Positions 1-8,695 of a stretch of DNA of 64,000 nt are shown piece after piece; the first letter of the stretch is position 1; each line of letters starts with the position of its first letter. Where the stretch lies: NCBI RefSeq assembly GCF_946222605.1, contig NZ_CAMIIE010000009.1, forward strand, positions 1 to 64,000, written 5' to 3'. Position numbers and translations under genes: made by a program. The notes beneath the pieces are model-generated. The model was given only the letters and a program-made list of their open reading frames with translations. It made no database searches and was not told where the DNA came from. This DNA is from an uncultured Acidocella sp. (GTDB taxonomy: Bacteria; Pseudomonadota; Alphaproteobacteria; Acetobacterales; Acetobacteraceae).

Positions 1-58
1 TGGCCGCGTCGCTCCAGCAATGGCTGCGGTTCCACTCGCCGCGTCGAGGAGGCAACAT

Positions 59-823
59 TTACACCATCTCCACGACCATGATCGCGACCTCAAGGTCGAA
101 ACTGCCATCTTCGGCAATCGCGAAATACTCTTTCACCTCCGCCGGCGCGGTCTTTTGAACGATGCGGATCGCCTCCTGGATCGCCGGCGGCGTCGCGGTG
201 CGCGCCACCCAGCTGGCAAACTCCATCCGCAGCCGCCGCATCGTCACGCCGCGCAGCCCGAAGCCCGCCTGCGCCAGCATCGCGCCCCACTCCGCGACGC
301 TGTAATTGCGCCCGTGCGAGGGGTCGCGCAGCAGCTCCATCGTCTGCAGATGGCTGTCCAGCACCGGCTTCGCCGGCGCCACCGTATCGATGAACACCCC
401 GAACGCGCCTTTCTTGCTCACCCGCCTGGCCGCCCGCAGCCCGGCCGGCACATCCGCCCAATGATGCGCGGTAAACCGGCACAGCACCGCATCGAACAGC
501 CCATCCTCGAAGGGCAGCGCCTCGGCGGCACAAAGCCGGGTTTCGATATTGCCAAGGCCGCGCGCCGTGGCCGTCCGCGCCACCGCCTCCAGCATGGCGG
601 GCGTCACGTCGCAGGCCACCACCCGGTTGGCATATGGCGCGGCGCGGTAGCTCACATGCCCGCCGCCACAGCCCAGATCCAGCACGCAGGAGGGGGCGCG
701 CGCCCGCAGCAGCGCCTCCATCTCGTCAAGATCCGCCCCGCCGGCATGCACGGCGCTTTGCACATAGGCATCGGCACGCGGGGCGTAATGGGTGGCGGCG
801 AAATTCTGCTCGGTCTGGCTCAT
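59..823 (-). CDS. class I SAM-dependent methyltransferase
   Basis: Predicted soluble methyltransferase of 254 residues that would use S-adenosylmethionine; the acceptor cannot be told. Motif I VLDLGCGGG lies at residues 47-55, the acidic motif II ACDVTPAM near 70-77, and the post-motif region LPFEDGLFDAVLCRF near 103-116, the order of the UbiE/Methyltransf_11 superfamily. The start is an ATG whose 5' side faces the divergent XRE-type regulator across a 78-bp gap that carries three related operator-like sites, so the regulator probably controls it. The 58 bases between its stop and the window edge show no recognisable gene. Family assignment is firm; the substrate is unknown. Confidence 0.85.
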   Translation of the reverse strand: MSQTEQNFAATHYAPRADAYVQSAVHAGGADLDEMEALLRARAPSCVLDLGCGGGHVSYRAAPYANRVVACDVTPAMLEAVARTATARGLGNIETRLCAAEALPFEDGLFDAVLCRFTAHHWADVPAGLRAARRVSKKGAFGVFIDTVAPAKPVLDSHLQTMELLRDPSHGRNYSVAEWGAMLAQAGFGLRGVTMRRLRMEFASWVARTATPPAIQEAIRIVQKTAPAEVKEYFAIAEDGSFDLEVAIMVVEMV

Positions 824-844
824 ATCTTGTCTCCTGCCCTGGAT

Positions 845-893
845 TTATCCGGGTAAATAAACCGGTATAAGGAGCAAAATTATCCTGGTATAA
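845..893. promoter_or_regulatory. operator cluster between methyltransferase and XRE-type regulator
   Basis: Within 49 bp are three related A/T-flanked boxes: TTATCCGGGTAAA (845-857), AACCGGTATAA (860-870) and TTATCCTGGTATAA (880-893). The middle box is roughly the reverse complement of the outer ones (TTATACCGGTT). This is the only intergenic space between two divergent genes, one encoding a helix-turn-helix protein, so the boxes are likely binding sites of that protein overlapping both promoters. Repetition is seen directly; the function is inferred. Confidence 0.5.
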
Positions 894-901
894 ATTCCAC
901 C

Positions 902-1684
902 ATGGATCACCTCCCGCAACGGCGCGAACTCGGCGCCTTCATCCGCGCCCGGCGCGAGGCGCTGAGTCCCCCGCCCGGTGGCGGACGCCGCCGCACCCCG
1001 GGCCTGCGCCGCGAGGAAGCCGCCACGCGCTGCGCTCTTAGCCCCACACTCTATACCTGGATCGAGCAAGGGCGGGACATCTCCCTCACCGCCCGGACAC
1101 TTTCCGCCCTGGCGCAGGGGCTCAGCCTTACCCCGGCCGAGCGCGCTTATCTTTTCGCGCTGGGGCAGCTCCGCGATCCGGCCACGCCGCCCAAACTCCC
1201 CGCTTTGGCGCCGGTGCCCACCGCCTTGCGGCGCGCGCTCAGCGCCATCGCCGCCCCCGCTTATCTGCTGGATGCCCGCTTCACCGCCCGCGCCTGGAAT
1301 GCCCCGGCCCGCGCCCTTTTCGCCCCCTGGCATGAAAGCGGCGAACCCAACCTGCTGCGCTTCGTCTTCCTGGTCCCCGCGGCGCGGCGTTTCATTCAGG
1401 ACTGGGCCGCCAGTGCGCGCCGGCTGGTCGCCGAATTCCGCGCCGAAACCGCTGAAACCCCGGACGATCCACGCCTGCAACGCCTGCTCGACGAGTTGCG
1501 CGCGCAAAGCCCGGATTTCGCCAAGGCCTGGGCCGCGCGCGACGTGCAGGCCAAGCTCGGCGGGCTGCGCCGCTTCACCCACCCCACCCAGGGCGCGCTC
1601 AGCTTCACCCAGGTGAATTTCCAGTACCTGGCCGGCGAACGCTACCGGCTGATCATGCTAATCGAGCCAGGCGAGCAGAGCTGA
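902..1684 (+). CDS. XRE-family regulator with MmyB-like ligand-binding domain
   Basis: DNA-binding regulator of 260 residues. The N-terminal 85 residues hold the helix-turn-helix with the family hallmark GRRRTPGLRREEAA (28-41) and YTWIEQGR (51-58). Residues about 105-255 match the PAS-like MmyB ligand-binding domain, including a conserved LLRFVF stretch. Such proteins usually control an adjacent divergent enzyme gene, here the methyltransferase, and the gap between them contains repeated operator-like boxes. Its 3' end overlaps the convergent AEC transporter gene by 27 bp. The ligand cannot be inferred. Confidence 0.85.
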   Translation: MDHLPQRRELGAFIRARREALSPPPGGGRRRTPGLRREEAATRCALSPTLYTWIEQGRDISLTARTLSALAQGLSLTPAERAYLFALGQLRDPATPPKLPALAPVPTALRRALSAIAAPAYLLDARFTARAWNAPARALFAPWHESGEPNLLRFVFLVPAARRFIQDWAASARRLVAEFRAETAETPDDPRLQRLLDELRAQSPDFAKAWAARDVQAKLGGLRRFTHPTQGALSFTQVNFQYLAGERYRLIMLIEPGEQS

Positions 1685-2608
1685 AACGGTGAACAGCGAC
1701 AGCACGGTTGAAATCAAAATCGAGCGCGAGGTCACCGCCGCCTCCCGGTCATAGAGCTTGGCCAGCATGAACGGCCCGGTGCCTGTCGGCATTGCCGCCA
1801 TGATCACCGCCGTTTTCGCCCAGACCTCCGGCATCGCCCAGAGCTTATAGGCGAGCAGGAAGGTCACCAGCGGTTGCACCACCAGCTTCAGCCCGACCAG
1901 CCGGACAATCACCCTCGCCTGCGCCACCGCCTTGGACTGCGCCAGGAACAGCCCGATGGTCACCAGCGCGCAGGGGCTGGCGGACTCACCCAGCAGGTTG
2001 GTCAGATGAAACACCGGGGCCGGCAGCGCCCAGCCCGTCGCGCCGCGCAGCAAGGCAAAGCCCAACCCCAGCAGCGGCGCGCAGATCAGCGGGTTGCGCA
2101 GCAGCGAGGCCCCGACCTTGCGCACCGCCGCGCCGATGGCTGGGCTTTTCTGCAAATCGATCTCGATCAGCACGATGGCCCCCGCGAAGATCACGCAGGC
2201 GACGATGATGGTGGCAATGATCGAGGGCACCAGGCTGGCCTGGCCCATCGCCGTCAGGCAGAGCGGGATGCCCATATAGCCGGTATTGGAATAGCTGGCG
2301 TTCAAACCGTCGATCGAGCGGTCCGACAGACGATGCCCCGGCGGCAGATGCCGCTGGCCGAGCGCGAAGGAAAGTAAAAAGCACGCCAGCGCGCCGATCA
2401 GAAACGCCGCGATGAAGGCCGGATGGTCCAGCTGCGCCCCATCGATATGCGCCATCGCCTGAAACAACAAAGCCGGCAGCCCCAGCCAGACCACGTATTT
2501 ATTCAGCGCATCCGTCGCCTCCGGCCCGAGAATTCCCCGCTTGGAGACCAGGAAGCCCAGAAAAATCAGCCCAAAAACCGGAAAAACCGACGCGATTACG
2601 TGATTCAT
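1658..2608 (-). CDS. AEC (auxin efflux carrier) family transporter
   Basis: Integral membrane protein of 316 residues with about ten hydrophobic segments and the AEC/BASS two-half arrangement. It opens with VFGLIFLGFLVSKRGIL and has LNKYVVWLGLPALLFQAMA near residues 36-54, typical of the family (Mem_trans). Family members export or import organic anions such as malonate or malate; the substrate here is not evident. It ends inside the convergent XRE-type regulator gene (27-bp overlap). The start is an ATG at 2608; the short gap to the divergent hydrolase gene must hold both promoters. Confidence 0.85.
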   Translation of the reverse strand: MNHVIASVFPVFGLIFLGFLVSKRGILGPEATDALNKYVVWLGLPALLFQAMAHIDGAQLDHPAFIAAFLIGALACFLLSFALGQRHLPPGHRLSDRSIDGLNASYSNTGYMGIPLCLTAMGQASLVPSIIATIIVACVIFAGAIVLIEIDLQKSPAIGAAVRKVGASLLRNPLICAPLLGLGFALLRGATGWALPAPVFHLTNLLGESASPCALVTIGLFLAQSKAVAQARVIVRLVGLKLVVQPLVTFLLAYKLWAMPEVWAKTAVIMAAMPTGTGPFMLAKLYDREAAVTSRSILISTVLSLFTVSALLAWLD

Positions 2609-2724
2609 ACTGTCCTGATTTCAGACTTCTCACGATGCGGCAAGATAAGTTTTCCGCAAGCCTGCCCTTGGCGCGCGGGACGGGTCATGGTCCATTACCC
2701 GCAAAACTTCAGGAGCGGAACGCC

Positions 2725-3762
2725 ATGTCAGCTGAACTCGGGATCGAAACCAAAGGCGCGCTGGGGCTCATCCGGCTCAACCGCCCCAAGGCGATCAACG
2801 CGTTGACCCTGGAGATGGTGAACGGGCTGGAAACCGCTTTGACCCGTTTCGCCGCCGATCCCGCCATCGCCGCCGTGCTGGTCAGCGGCGAGGGTGAACG
2901 AGGCCTCTGTGCCGGCGGCGATATTCGCGCCCTCTATGACCACCGCGCGGAGGGCATCGGCCCGGGCCTCGCTTTTTTCGCCGCCGAATACCGGCTGAAT
3001 GCGCAAATCGCTGCCTTCCCCAAACCCTATATCGCTTTCATGGACGGCATCACCATGGGCGGCGGCGTGGGCATCTCCGCGCATGGCGCGGTGCGTATCG
3101 TCACCGAGCGCACGCGTTTGGCGATGCCCGAAACCGGCATCGGCTTCTTCCCGGATGTCGGGGCGAGCTGGCTGCTCTCCCGCGCCCCGGGCGAGCTTGG
3201 CACCTATCTGGCGCTGACCGGACAGATCATCGGCGGCGCGGATGCGATCCTGGCCGGGCTGGCGGACGCTCTGGTGCAGAGCAGCGCCCTGCCCGCCTTG
3301 CGCGCCGACCTCGAAGCCCTGCCGGCCAGCGCCACCCAGGCCGACATCATCGCCCTGCTGCCGCGCGATGTGCCGGAGGCGAAGCTTGCCGCGCATCTGG
3401 ACCTCATCAATCGCTGCTTCGCCTTCGACGATGCAAGCCAGATCGTCCAGGCGCTGGCGCAGGACGGCTCAGCCTTCGCCCAGGAGACGCTGGACGTGCT
3501 GGCGCAGAAATCCCCCACCGGCATGCAGGTGGCGCTGCGCCTGCTGCGCGCGGCCCGGGCCTCGGCGGACGTGCGCGAATGCCTGCAACGCGAATACGCC
3601 GCCTGCGCCCAGGTGCTGGCGACGGCTGAGTTCTATGAAGGTGTCCGCGCCGCCGTGGTGGATAAGGACCGCCAGCCGAAATGGAATCCATCCAGCCTGG
3701 CCGAGGTGACGCCGGCGCTGATCGCGCCCTATTTCCGCCCCGCCCAGGACCAGCTGTTCTGA
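2725..3762 (+). CDS. 3-hydroxyisobutyryl-CoA hydrolase (crotonase superfamily)
   Basis: Enzyme of valine degradation that releases 3-hydroxyisobutyrate from its CoA ester. The 345-residue product has the crotonase fold with oxyanion-hole motifs (GERGLCAGGDIRALYD) and the HIBCH signature MPETGIGFFPDVGASWLL, which contains the catalytic-type Glu and Asp. The C-terminal tail with DKDRQPKW is typical of HIBCH and longer than in plain enoyl-CoA hydratases. The reading frame is open upstream to 2635, but ATG 2725 is chosen because AGGAG precedes it at 2711-2715 and the protein then starts as the family does. The next gene follows after 39 bp on the same strand. Confidence 0.9.
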   Translation: MSAELGIETKGALGLIRLNRPKAINALTLEMVNGLETALTRFAADPAIAAVLVSGEGERGLCAGGDIRALYDHRAEGIGPGLAFFAAEYRLNAQIAAFPKPYIAFMDGITMGGGVGISAHGAVRIVTERTRLAMPETGIGFFPDVGASWLLSRAPGELGTYLALTGQIIGGADAILAGLADALVQSSALPALRADLEALPASATQADIIALLPRDVPEAKLAAHLDLINRCFAFDDASQIVQALAQDGSAFAQETLDVLAQKSPTGMQVALRLLRAARASADVRECLQREYAACAQVLATAEFYEGVRAAVVDKDRQPKWNPSSLAEVTPALIAPYFRPAQDQLF

Positions 3763-3801
3763 CCGCTTGCCGCTGCCAAAAAGCCGGATCATATTCCTCG
3801 C

Positions 3802-4842
3802 ATGAAAGTAATTTTCTCCGAAGACCATGAGCTGCATCAGAGCCCCGGCGAGTTGTTCCTCGGCGGCTTTACCGAGGCGTTCGAGAAGCCCGAACGCGCC
3901 CGGCTGGTCCTGGCCCGCGCCCGCGAAATCGGGCTGGGCCCGGTGCTGGCCCCCGAAGCGTTTGCACTGGAGGCGATCACCCGCATCCATGACCCGGCTT
4001 TGGTCGAACTGCTGCAGACCGCGCACGCGCAATGGCTGGCCAGCGGCCGCAGCGGTGCCGCCTACCCCTACACATGGGCGGCGCGCGGCATGCGCACCGA
4101 CCGGGTTTCAAAAGAAATAGACGGCAAGCTGGGCTTTCACAGTTTCGATTGCGGCACCCCGATCACCGCCACCAGCTGGCAGGCGATCAAAGCCTCCGCT
4201 GACGTTGCGCTCACCGGCGCGAAATTGCTGAATGACGGAGAGGAAAGCGCCTTCGCCCTTTGCCGCCCGCCCGGCCACCACGCCACCGCCAGCCAGTTCG
4301 GCGGCTATTGCTTCCTCAACAACGCCGCCATCGCCGCGCAATCCCTGCTGGACCAGGGGGCGAAACGCGTCGCCATCCTCGATGTCGATTACCATCACGG
4401 CAACGGCACCCAGGATATTTTCTACCACCGCGACGATGTGCTGTTCGTTTCGCTGCATGGCGATCCAGACCAGGAATTTCCCTATATGCTGGGCTTCGCG
4501 GATGAAACCGGCGCCGGCGCCGGCGAAGGCTGCAATGTCAACTACCCGCTGCCCTGGGGCACGGAATGGGAAAACTGGAGTGCCGCGCTGGAAGATGGGC
4601 TGAAGCGCATCGCCGCCTACGCGCCGGAGTTGGTGCTGGTCTCGCTCGGCGTGGACACCTACAAGAACGACCCGATTTCGCATTTCAAGCTGGAGCATGA
4701 GCATTTCACCCGCATGGGCGCGCGCATCAAATCGCTGAACCGGCCGACCTTGTTTGTGATGGAGGGCGGCTATGCGGTGGCGGAAATCGGCATCAATGCG
4801 GTGAATGTGTTGACGGGGTTTGAAGCGGCTTTAGGGGGCTGA
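3802..4842 (+). CDS. histone deacetylase family / acetylpolyamine amidohydrolase
   Basis: Zinc-dependent deacetylase-fold hydrolase of 346 residues. RPPGHHA contains the paired catalytic histidines, DVDYHHGNGTQDIFY carries two zinc ligands (Asp, His), SLGVDTYKNDP supplies the third Asp, and MEGGYA carries the transition-state tyrosine. Bacterial members (AphA/ApaH-like) deacetylate acetylpolyamines or other acetylated amines. The PotABCD-like importer elsewhere in the window is far away and under different control, so a functional link should not be assumed. Probably co-transcribed with the upstream hydrolase. Confidence 0.88.
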   Translation: MKVIFSEDHELHQSPGELFLGGFTEAFEKPERARLVLARAREIGLGPVLAPEAFALEAITRIHDPALVELLQTAHAQWLASGRSGAAYPYTWAARGMRTDRVSKEIDGKLGFHSFDCGTPITATSWQAIKASADVALTGAKLLNDGEESAFALCRPPGHHATASQFGGYCFLNNAAIAAQSLLDQGAKRVAILDVDYHHGNGTQDIFYHRDDVLFVSLHGDPDQEFPYMLGFADETGAGAGEGCNVNYPLPWGTEWENWSAALEDGLKRIAAYAPELVLVSLGVDTYKNDPISHFKLEHEHFTRMGARIKSLNRPTLFVMEGGYAVAEIGINAVNVLTGFEAALGG

Positions 4843-4902
4843 TAGAGACGGCCGCCCGGCACATCCAAACCGCCGACGGACTCTGAACGATGGATCAAGC
4901 CT

Positions 4903-5619
4903 TCAGCTGAACTGACCGCTGCGCAGAATCGCCACCCCCTCGCGCGCTGGATCCAATTCCGTGTAGCGCAGCACGGCATTGGCATGTTCGCGCATCAGCG
5001 CCTCCGCCCGCGCCCCTTGCCCGGCGGCGATCGCCTCGACGATGTCGTGATGCTGCATATGGGCGTAATTCAGGCGCTTATATTCGGCGGCGAGGTTATT
5101 GCGGTCGATCGCCAGGGCCTTCACCGAGGCGAAGGGGAGATGGTCGTTGCGCGAGAGCGCCTCCTGGATAGCGGCATTGCCGGAGGCCTCGATAATGGCG
5201 GCGTGGAAGCGGATATTGAGGTCCAGATAGAGCGGCGCGTCCGCCTCGGTGAAACCCCCTTTTTCCAGCAAGGCATCGCCTTCCCGCAGGCAAAGCTTGA
5301 GGGTTTGCAGCACCGCCTCATTCGCACCGCGCTCGGCCAGCAACCGCGCGGCCAGCCCCTCCAGCACCCCGCGCACCTCCACCGCGCCGACGATCTGGGC
5401 CGATGACACGGCGCGCACCGCGAAGCCGCGCGCCCCGGCCCGCACCAGCAACCCTTCCTGCTCCAGCTCCCGGAAGGCCATGCGCACCGGCATGCGCGAG
5501 ACGCCGAGGCGCTGCGCCAGCGGAATCTCCGCCAGACGCTCTCCGGCGGCGAGCTCCCCGACGCTGATCATCCGCCGCAGCGTCACCAGCACGCGCTGCC
5601 CGGTGCGTTCACCACTCAT
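4903..5619 (-). CDS. vanR: GntR/FCD regulator of vanillate demethylase (VanR)
   Basis: Repressor-type regulator of 238 residues: a GntR winged helix at the N terminus (GERLAEIPLAQRLGVSRMPV, about residues 22-41) followed by an all-helical FCD ligand domain. It is divergent from vanAB, and two ATTGGATACAAT/ATTGGATACATT sites lie between them; these are very close to the ATTGGATCCAAT site known for VanR in Caulobacter. The ATG at 5619 is chosen over an upstream in-frame ATG at 5658 because the latter would add 13 residues encoded within the operator region. Expected behaviour is derepression by vanillate. Confidence 0.88.
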   Translation of the reverse strand: MSGERTGQRVLVTLRRMISVGELAAGERLAEIPLAQRLGVSRMPVRMAFRELEQEGLLVRAGARGFAVRAVSSAQIVGAVEVRGVLEGLAARLLAERGANEAVLQTLKLCLREGDALLEKGGFTEADAPLYLDLNIRFHAAIIEASGNAAIQEALSRNDHLPFASVKALAIDRNNLAAEYKRLNYAHMQHHDIVEAIAAGQGARAEALMREHANAVLRYTELDPAREGVAILRSGQFS

Positions 5620-5633
5620 GGCCAAACCTAAAA

Positions 5634-5698
5634 ATTGGATACAATTTAGCCGATTCAAATTGACTCATACCCAGGATTCCGCGTTTATTGGATACATT
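5634..5698 (+). promoter_or_regulatory. vanAB promoter with two VanR-type operators
   Basis: ATTGGATACAAT (5634-5645) and ATTGGATACATT (5687-5698) are two near-palindromic copies. Between them lies a sigma70-like promoter: TTGACT at 5660-5665, an 18-bp spacer, and TTTATT at 5684-5689. The second operator overlaps the -10 and start region, so bound VanR would block RNA polymerase; the first lies just upstream of vanR and could autoregulate it. A good ribosome site, CAGGAG, precedes vanA at 5712-5717. The sequence match to VanR sites is seen; the repression logic is inferred from the family. Confidence 0.75.
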
Positions 5699-5727
5699 AG
5701 CAAAAATAATCCAGGAGTGGAAACGCG

Positions 5728-6756
5728 ATGTTCCTGAAAAACGCGTGGTATGTGGCGGCAATGCCGGACGAGCTGGCGGAGAAGCCGCTGGGCCGGACGA
5801 TCTGCGGCGAAAAAATGGTGTTTTACCGCGGCGCCGGCGGCAAGGTGGCGGCGGTGGAGGATTTCTGCCCGCATCGCGGCGCCCCGCTCTCGCTGGGCTA
5901 TGTCGAGGACGGCAAGCTCGTCTGCGGCTATCATGGGCTGGCGATGGGCTGCGAAGGCAAGGCGCTGGAGATGCCGGGCCAGCGCGTGAACGGCTTCCCC
6001 GCGATCAAATCCTACGCGGTGGAGGAGCGTTACGGCTTTATCTGGGTCTGGCCGGGCGACAAGGCCCAGGCCGATCCGGCGACCATCCATCATCTCGAAT
6101 GGGCGGTGAATCCGGAATGGGCCTATGGCGGCGGGCTGTACCATATCAATTGCGATTACCGGCTGATGATCGATAATCTGATGGATCTGACGCATGAAAC
6201 CTATGTGCATGCCGGCTCCATCGGCCAGAAGGAGATCGACGAGGCGCCGGTTTCCACCAGGCTCGACGGGGATCACGTCATCACCAGCCGTTTCATGGAA
6301 AATATCAAGGCGCCGCCCTTCTGGCAGATGGCGCTGCGGATGAATGATCTGGCGCCGGATGTGGCGGTGGATCGCTGGCAGATCTGCCATTTCCATCCGC
6401 CCTCGCATGTGTTGATCGAGGTCGGCGTGGCGCATGCCGGGCATGGCGGCTATCAGGCGCCGGAGGCGGTGAAGGCCTCCAGCATCGTGGTCGATTTCAT
6501 CACCCCGGAAACCGAGACCTCGCATTGGTATTTCTGGGGCATGGCGCGGCATTTCAAACCCGGCGATGCCGAACTCACCGCCAAGATCCGCGAGGGCCAG
6601 GGCAAGATCTTCAACGAGGACCGGGAGATGCTGGAACAGCAGCAGCAAAATCTGCTGCGCTGGCCGGAGCGGGCCTTGCTGAAGCTGAATATCGACGCCG
6701 GGGGCGTGCAGTCCCGCCGGATCATCGAGCGGCTGCTGGCCGCGCAGGCGGCGTGA
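5728..6756 (+). CDS. vanA: vanillate O-demethylase, oxygenase subunit
   Basis: Rieske non-haem iron oxygenase of 342 residues that demethylates vanillate to protocatechuate plus formaldehyde. The Rieske cluster ligands are seen as CPHRGAP and VCGYHG (about residues 46-75). The mononuclear iron site is in NLMDLTHETYVHAG. The opening FLKNAWYVAAMPDEL is characteristic of VanA. It shares TGATG with vanB (stop and start overlap), so the two are translationally coupled, and it is preceded by VanR-type operators. Confidence 0.93.
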   Translation: MFLKNAWYVAAMPDELAEKPLGRTICGEKMVFYRGAGGKVAAVEDFCPHRGAPLSLGYVEDGKLVCGYHGLAMGCEGKALEMPGQRVNGFPAIKSYAVEERYGFIWVWPGDKAQADPATIHHLEWAVNPEWAYGGGLYHINCDYRLMIDNLMDLTHETYVHAGSIGQKEIDEAPVSTRLDGDHVITSRFMENIKAPPFWQMALRMNDLAPDVAVDRWQICHFHPPSHVLIEVGVAHAGHGGYQAPEAVKASSIVVDFITPETETSHWYFWGMARHFKPGDAELTAKIREGQGKIFNEDREMLEQQQQNLLRWPERALLKLNIDAGGVQSRRIIERLLAAQAA

Positions 6757-7718
6757 TGCTGGCGCCGATGACGATCGAGACCGAGCTGGTCGCGGTCCGC
6801 GATGCTGGCCTGGATGTGCGGCATTTCACCCTCGCCGCCATCGCGGGCACGTTGCCGCCCTTCAGCGCCGGCGCGCATGTGGATGTGCACCTGCCCGGCG
6901 GGCTGGTCCGGCAATATTCGCTGTGCGGCGACCCGGATGCCGGCGGCGCTTACGAAATCGCCGTGCTGCGCGAGCCCGCCTCACGCGGCGGCTCGGTGGC
7001 GATGCATGGGCTGGAGGCCGGGGCCAGGCTGACGATCAGCCCGCCACGCAACCTCTTTGCCCTGGATGAGACGGCATCGAAAACCCTGCTCTTCGCGGGC
7101 GGCATCGGCATCACGCCGCTTTTGGCGATGGCCAGGCGGCTGCACCGGCTGGGAGCGGATTTCGAGCTGCATTATTGCGCCCGCACCCAGGCCAGGGCAG
7201 CGTTTCTGGAGGCGCTGCGGCAGGCGCCGTTCGCGGCCAGGGTGGTCACGCATTTCGATGACGGCGCGCCAAACCAGGCCCTGAACGCCCCAGCCCTGCT
7301 CGCCCATCCGGATGCAGGAACGCATCTTTACGTCTGCGGCCCGGGTGGGTTCATGGCACATGTACTCGCCAGCGCCCAGGCGGCGGGGTGGGATGAAACG
7401 AGGCTGCATCGGGAATATTTCACAGCCCCGGCAACGCAGACCGGCGGCGACCAGGCATTCGAGATCGAGATCGCCAGCACCGGCCAGGTGCTCACCGTGC
7501 CGCCAGAGCGCAGCGCCTGGGCGGTGCTGGACGAAGCCGGGCTGTTCGTGCCGGTATCCTGCGAGCAGGGCATTTGCGGCACCTGCCTGGTCGGGGTGAA
7601 ATCCGGCCTGCCCGAGCATCGCGACAGCTATCTGACCGATGCGGAGCATGCGGCCAATGATCAATTCACCCCTTGCTGCTCACGCGCCAAAACAGCAAGA
7701 TTGGTGCTTGATCTTTAA
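6756..7718 (+). CDS. vanB: vanillate O-demethylase, ferredoxin-reductase subunit
   Basis: Reductase of 320 residues that passes electrons from NAD(P)H to VanA. It has an FMN-binding region with RQYSLCGDP, a nucleotide-binding segment GGIGITPLLAM, and a C-terminal plant-type [2Fe-2S] domain with CEQGICGTC and a distal cysteine near the end (CCSRA). The ATG at 6756 overlaps the vanA stop; a second in-frame ATG at 6768 is possible. It is the last gene of the vanAB operon and is followed by a strong hairpin terminator at 7809. Confidence 0.93.
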   Translation: MLAPMTIETELVAVRDAGLDVRHFTLAAIAGTLPPFSAGAHVDVHLPGGLVRQYSLCGDPDAGGAYEIAVLREPASRGGSVAMHGLEAGARLTISPPRNLFALDETASKTLLFAGGIGITPLLAMARRLHRLGADFELHYCARTQARAAFLEALRQAPFAARVVTHFDDGAPNQALNAPALLAHPDAGTHLYVCGPGGFMAHVLASAQAAGWDETRLHREYFTAPATQTGGDQAFEIEIASTGQVLTVPPERSAWAVLDEAGLFVPVSCEQGICGTCLVGVKSGLPEHRDSYLTDAEHAANDQFTPCCSRAKTARLVLDL

Positions 7719-7808
7719 GTCTGCTCGGTCCGGTTTGAATCACCAGGCGATCAAGCTGAGCCATAAAGCCGTATCCTGGTTCCGCTTTCTGGATCGGCTG
7801 CAAATATG

Positions 7809-7841
7809 AAACGCGGCCGGTGCGAAACCGGCCGCGTTTTT
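7809..7841. terminator. bidirectional intrinsic terminator
   Basis: Perfect 13-bp stem AAACGCGGCCGGT / ACCGGCCGCGTTT with a 5-base loop, flanked by A and T runs so that it works in both directions. It sits between the convergent vanAB operon and the membrane-protein gene that ends at 7854. Confidence 0.85.
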
Positions 7842-7853
7842 AAAACCAAAGGA

Positions 7854-8492
7854 TCAGCCTTTTTCTTTTCGAAGCTCAAAGGCGGTGGAGAACTCAAAAC
7901 TGCCATCCGGCTTTTTACGCGGCGCGCCGAACAGCCTTGCCTTCACAAACACGTTGTTGCGCAGTTTCACGGTCAGCCAGATCAGCAGGATCGGCAGCAG
8001 AACACCAAGCAAAAGCTCCAACAGAGGCAGCGCGCCGGAGGACGGGTCGGCCAGCGTTTGCATGGTGGCGCTCAGGGATTGCGGAATCATCAGCAACAAC
8101 AGGACCACCGCGCCGATATAGCCGCCATATTTATATTTGAAGATACTGAGCGATATGGACGCGAAAACCCCGAAAAACAGCAGCCCGAGCAGGATGGCGA
8201 CGACCGCCGACGTACCGGGATCCAGTTCCGAACCCAGCTTGGCGCTGACCTGGGCGGCCTTCGCCAGCCCGATAAGAATCGCCAGCAGCATCATCAAGGT
8301 CCCAAGCACGATATTCATCCGGCGATAACGGCGCATGCCTTCCGGTGACGGGATGGAAGCGACAATCCGCGCCGCCATCAAGGGTTTTTGAACATCGGAC
8401 AGAATCTGGTCGAAGATTTCGGGCTTGGTCATGCCCTGGGCGGAAAGCGCCCTGGCGCGTAACGCCGCGTCCTTTAACTGGCGTCTGGTCAT
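7854..8492 (-). CDS. hypothetical four-helix membrane protein
   Basis: The 212-residue product is not recognised. The first 57 residues are polar and helical (MTRRQLKDAALRARALSAQG). Four hydrophobic segments follow, roughly at residues 59-80, 93-113, 122-142 and 153-173, then a basic cytoplasmic tail ending ELRKEKG. It stands alone between the vanAB terminator and a 203-bp gap, so context says little. It could be a small envelope or stress-related protein; no function is proposed. Confidence 0.7.
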   Translation of the reverse strand: MTRRQLKDAALRARALSAQGMTKPEIFDQILSDVQKPLMAARIVASIPSPEGMRRYRRMNIVLGTLMMLLAILIGLAKAAQVSAKLGSELDPGTSAVVAILLGLLFFGVFASISLSIFKYKYGGYIGAVVLLLLMIPQSLSATMQTLADPSSGALPLLELLLGVLLPILLIWLTVKLRNNVFVKARLFGAPRKKPDGSFEFSTAFELRKEKG

Positions 8493-8653
8493 CGGCCTCT
8501 CCTTGCCATTGCAATTTTTTTGAATGTACGAGGATCTAGATAACCGGCAGGCGCCCCCGCCACAAGGTCATTTGTTTTGATGGAGATACCGAAATCTTCC
8601 AGCCTACATTTTCCGGATCACGTTGCCACCGCCCGGCCTACCGCGAGGCAGGC

Positions 8654-8683
8654 GCATGGGGGTTCATCGCAAAGCCCCCATGC
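8654..8683. terminator. hairpin downstream of the alcohol dehydrogenase gene
   Basis: GCATGGGGG (8654-8662) pairs with CCCCCATGC (8675-8683) across a 12-base loop, just past the stop of the leftward alcohol dehydrogenase gene. There is no good T run, so it may stabilise the mRNA end rather than terminate alone. The rest of the 8493-8695 gap shows nothing else recognisable. Confidence 0.45.
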
Positions 8684-8695
8684 CGCCGCGTGGGC

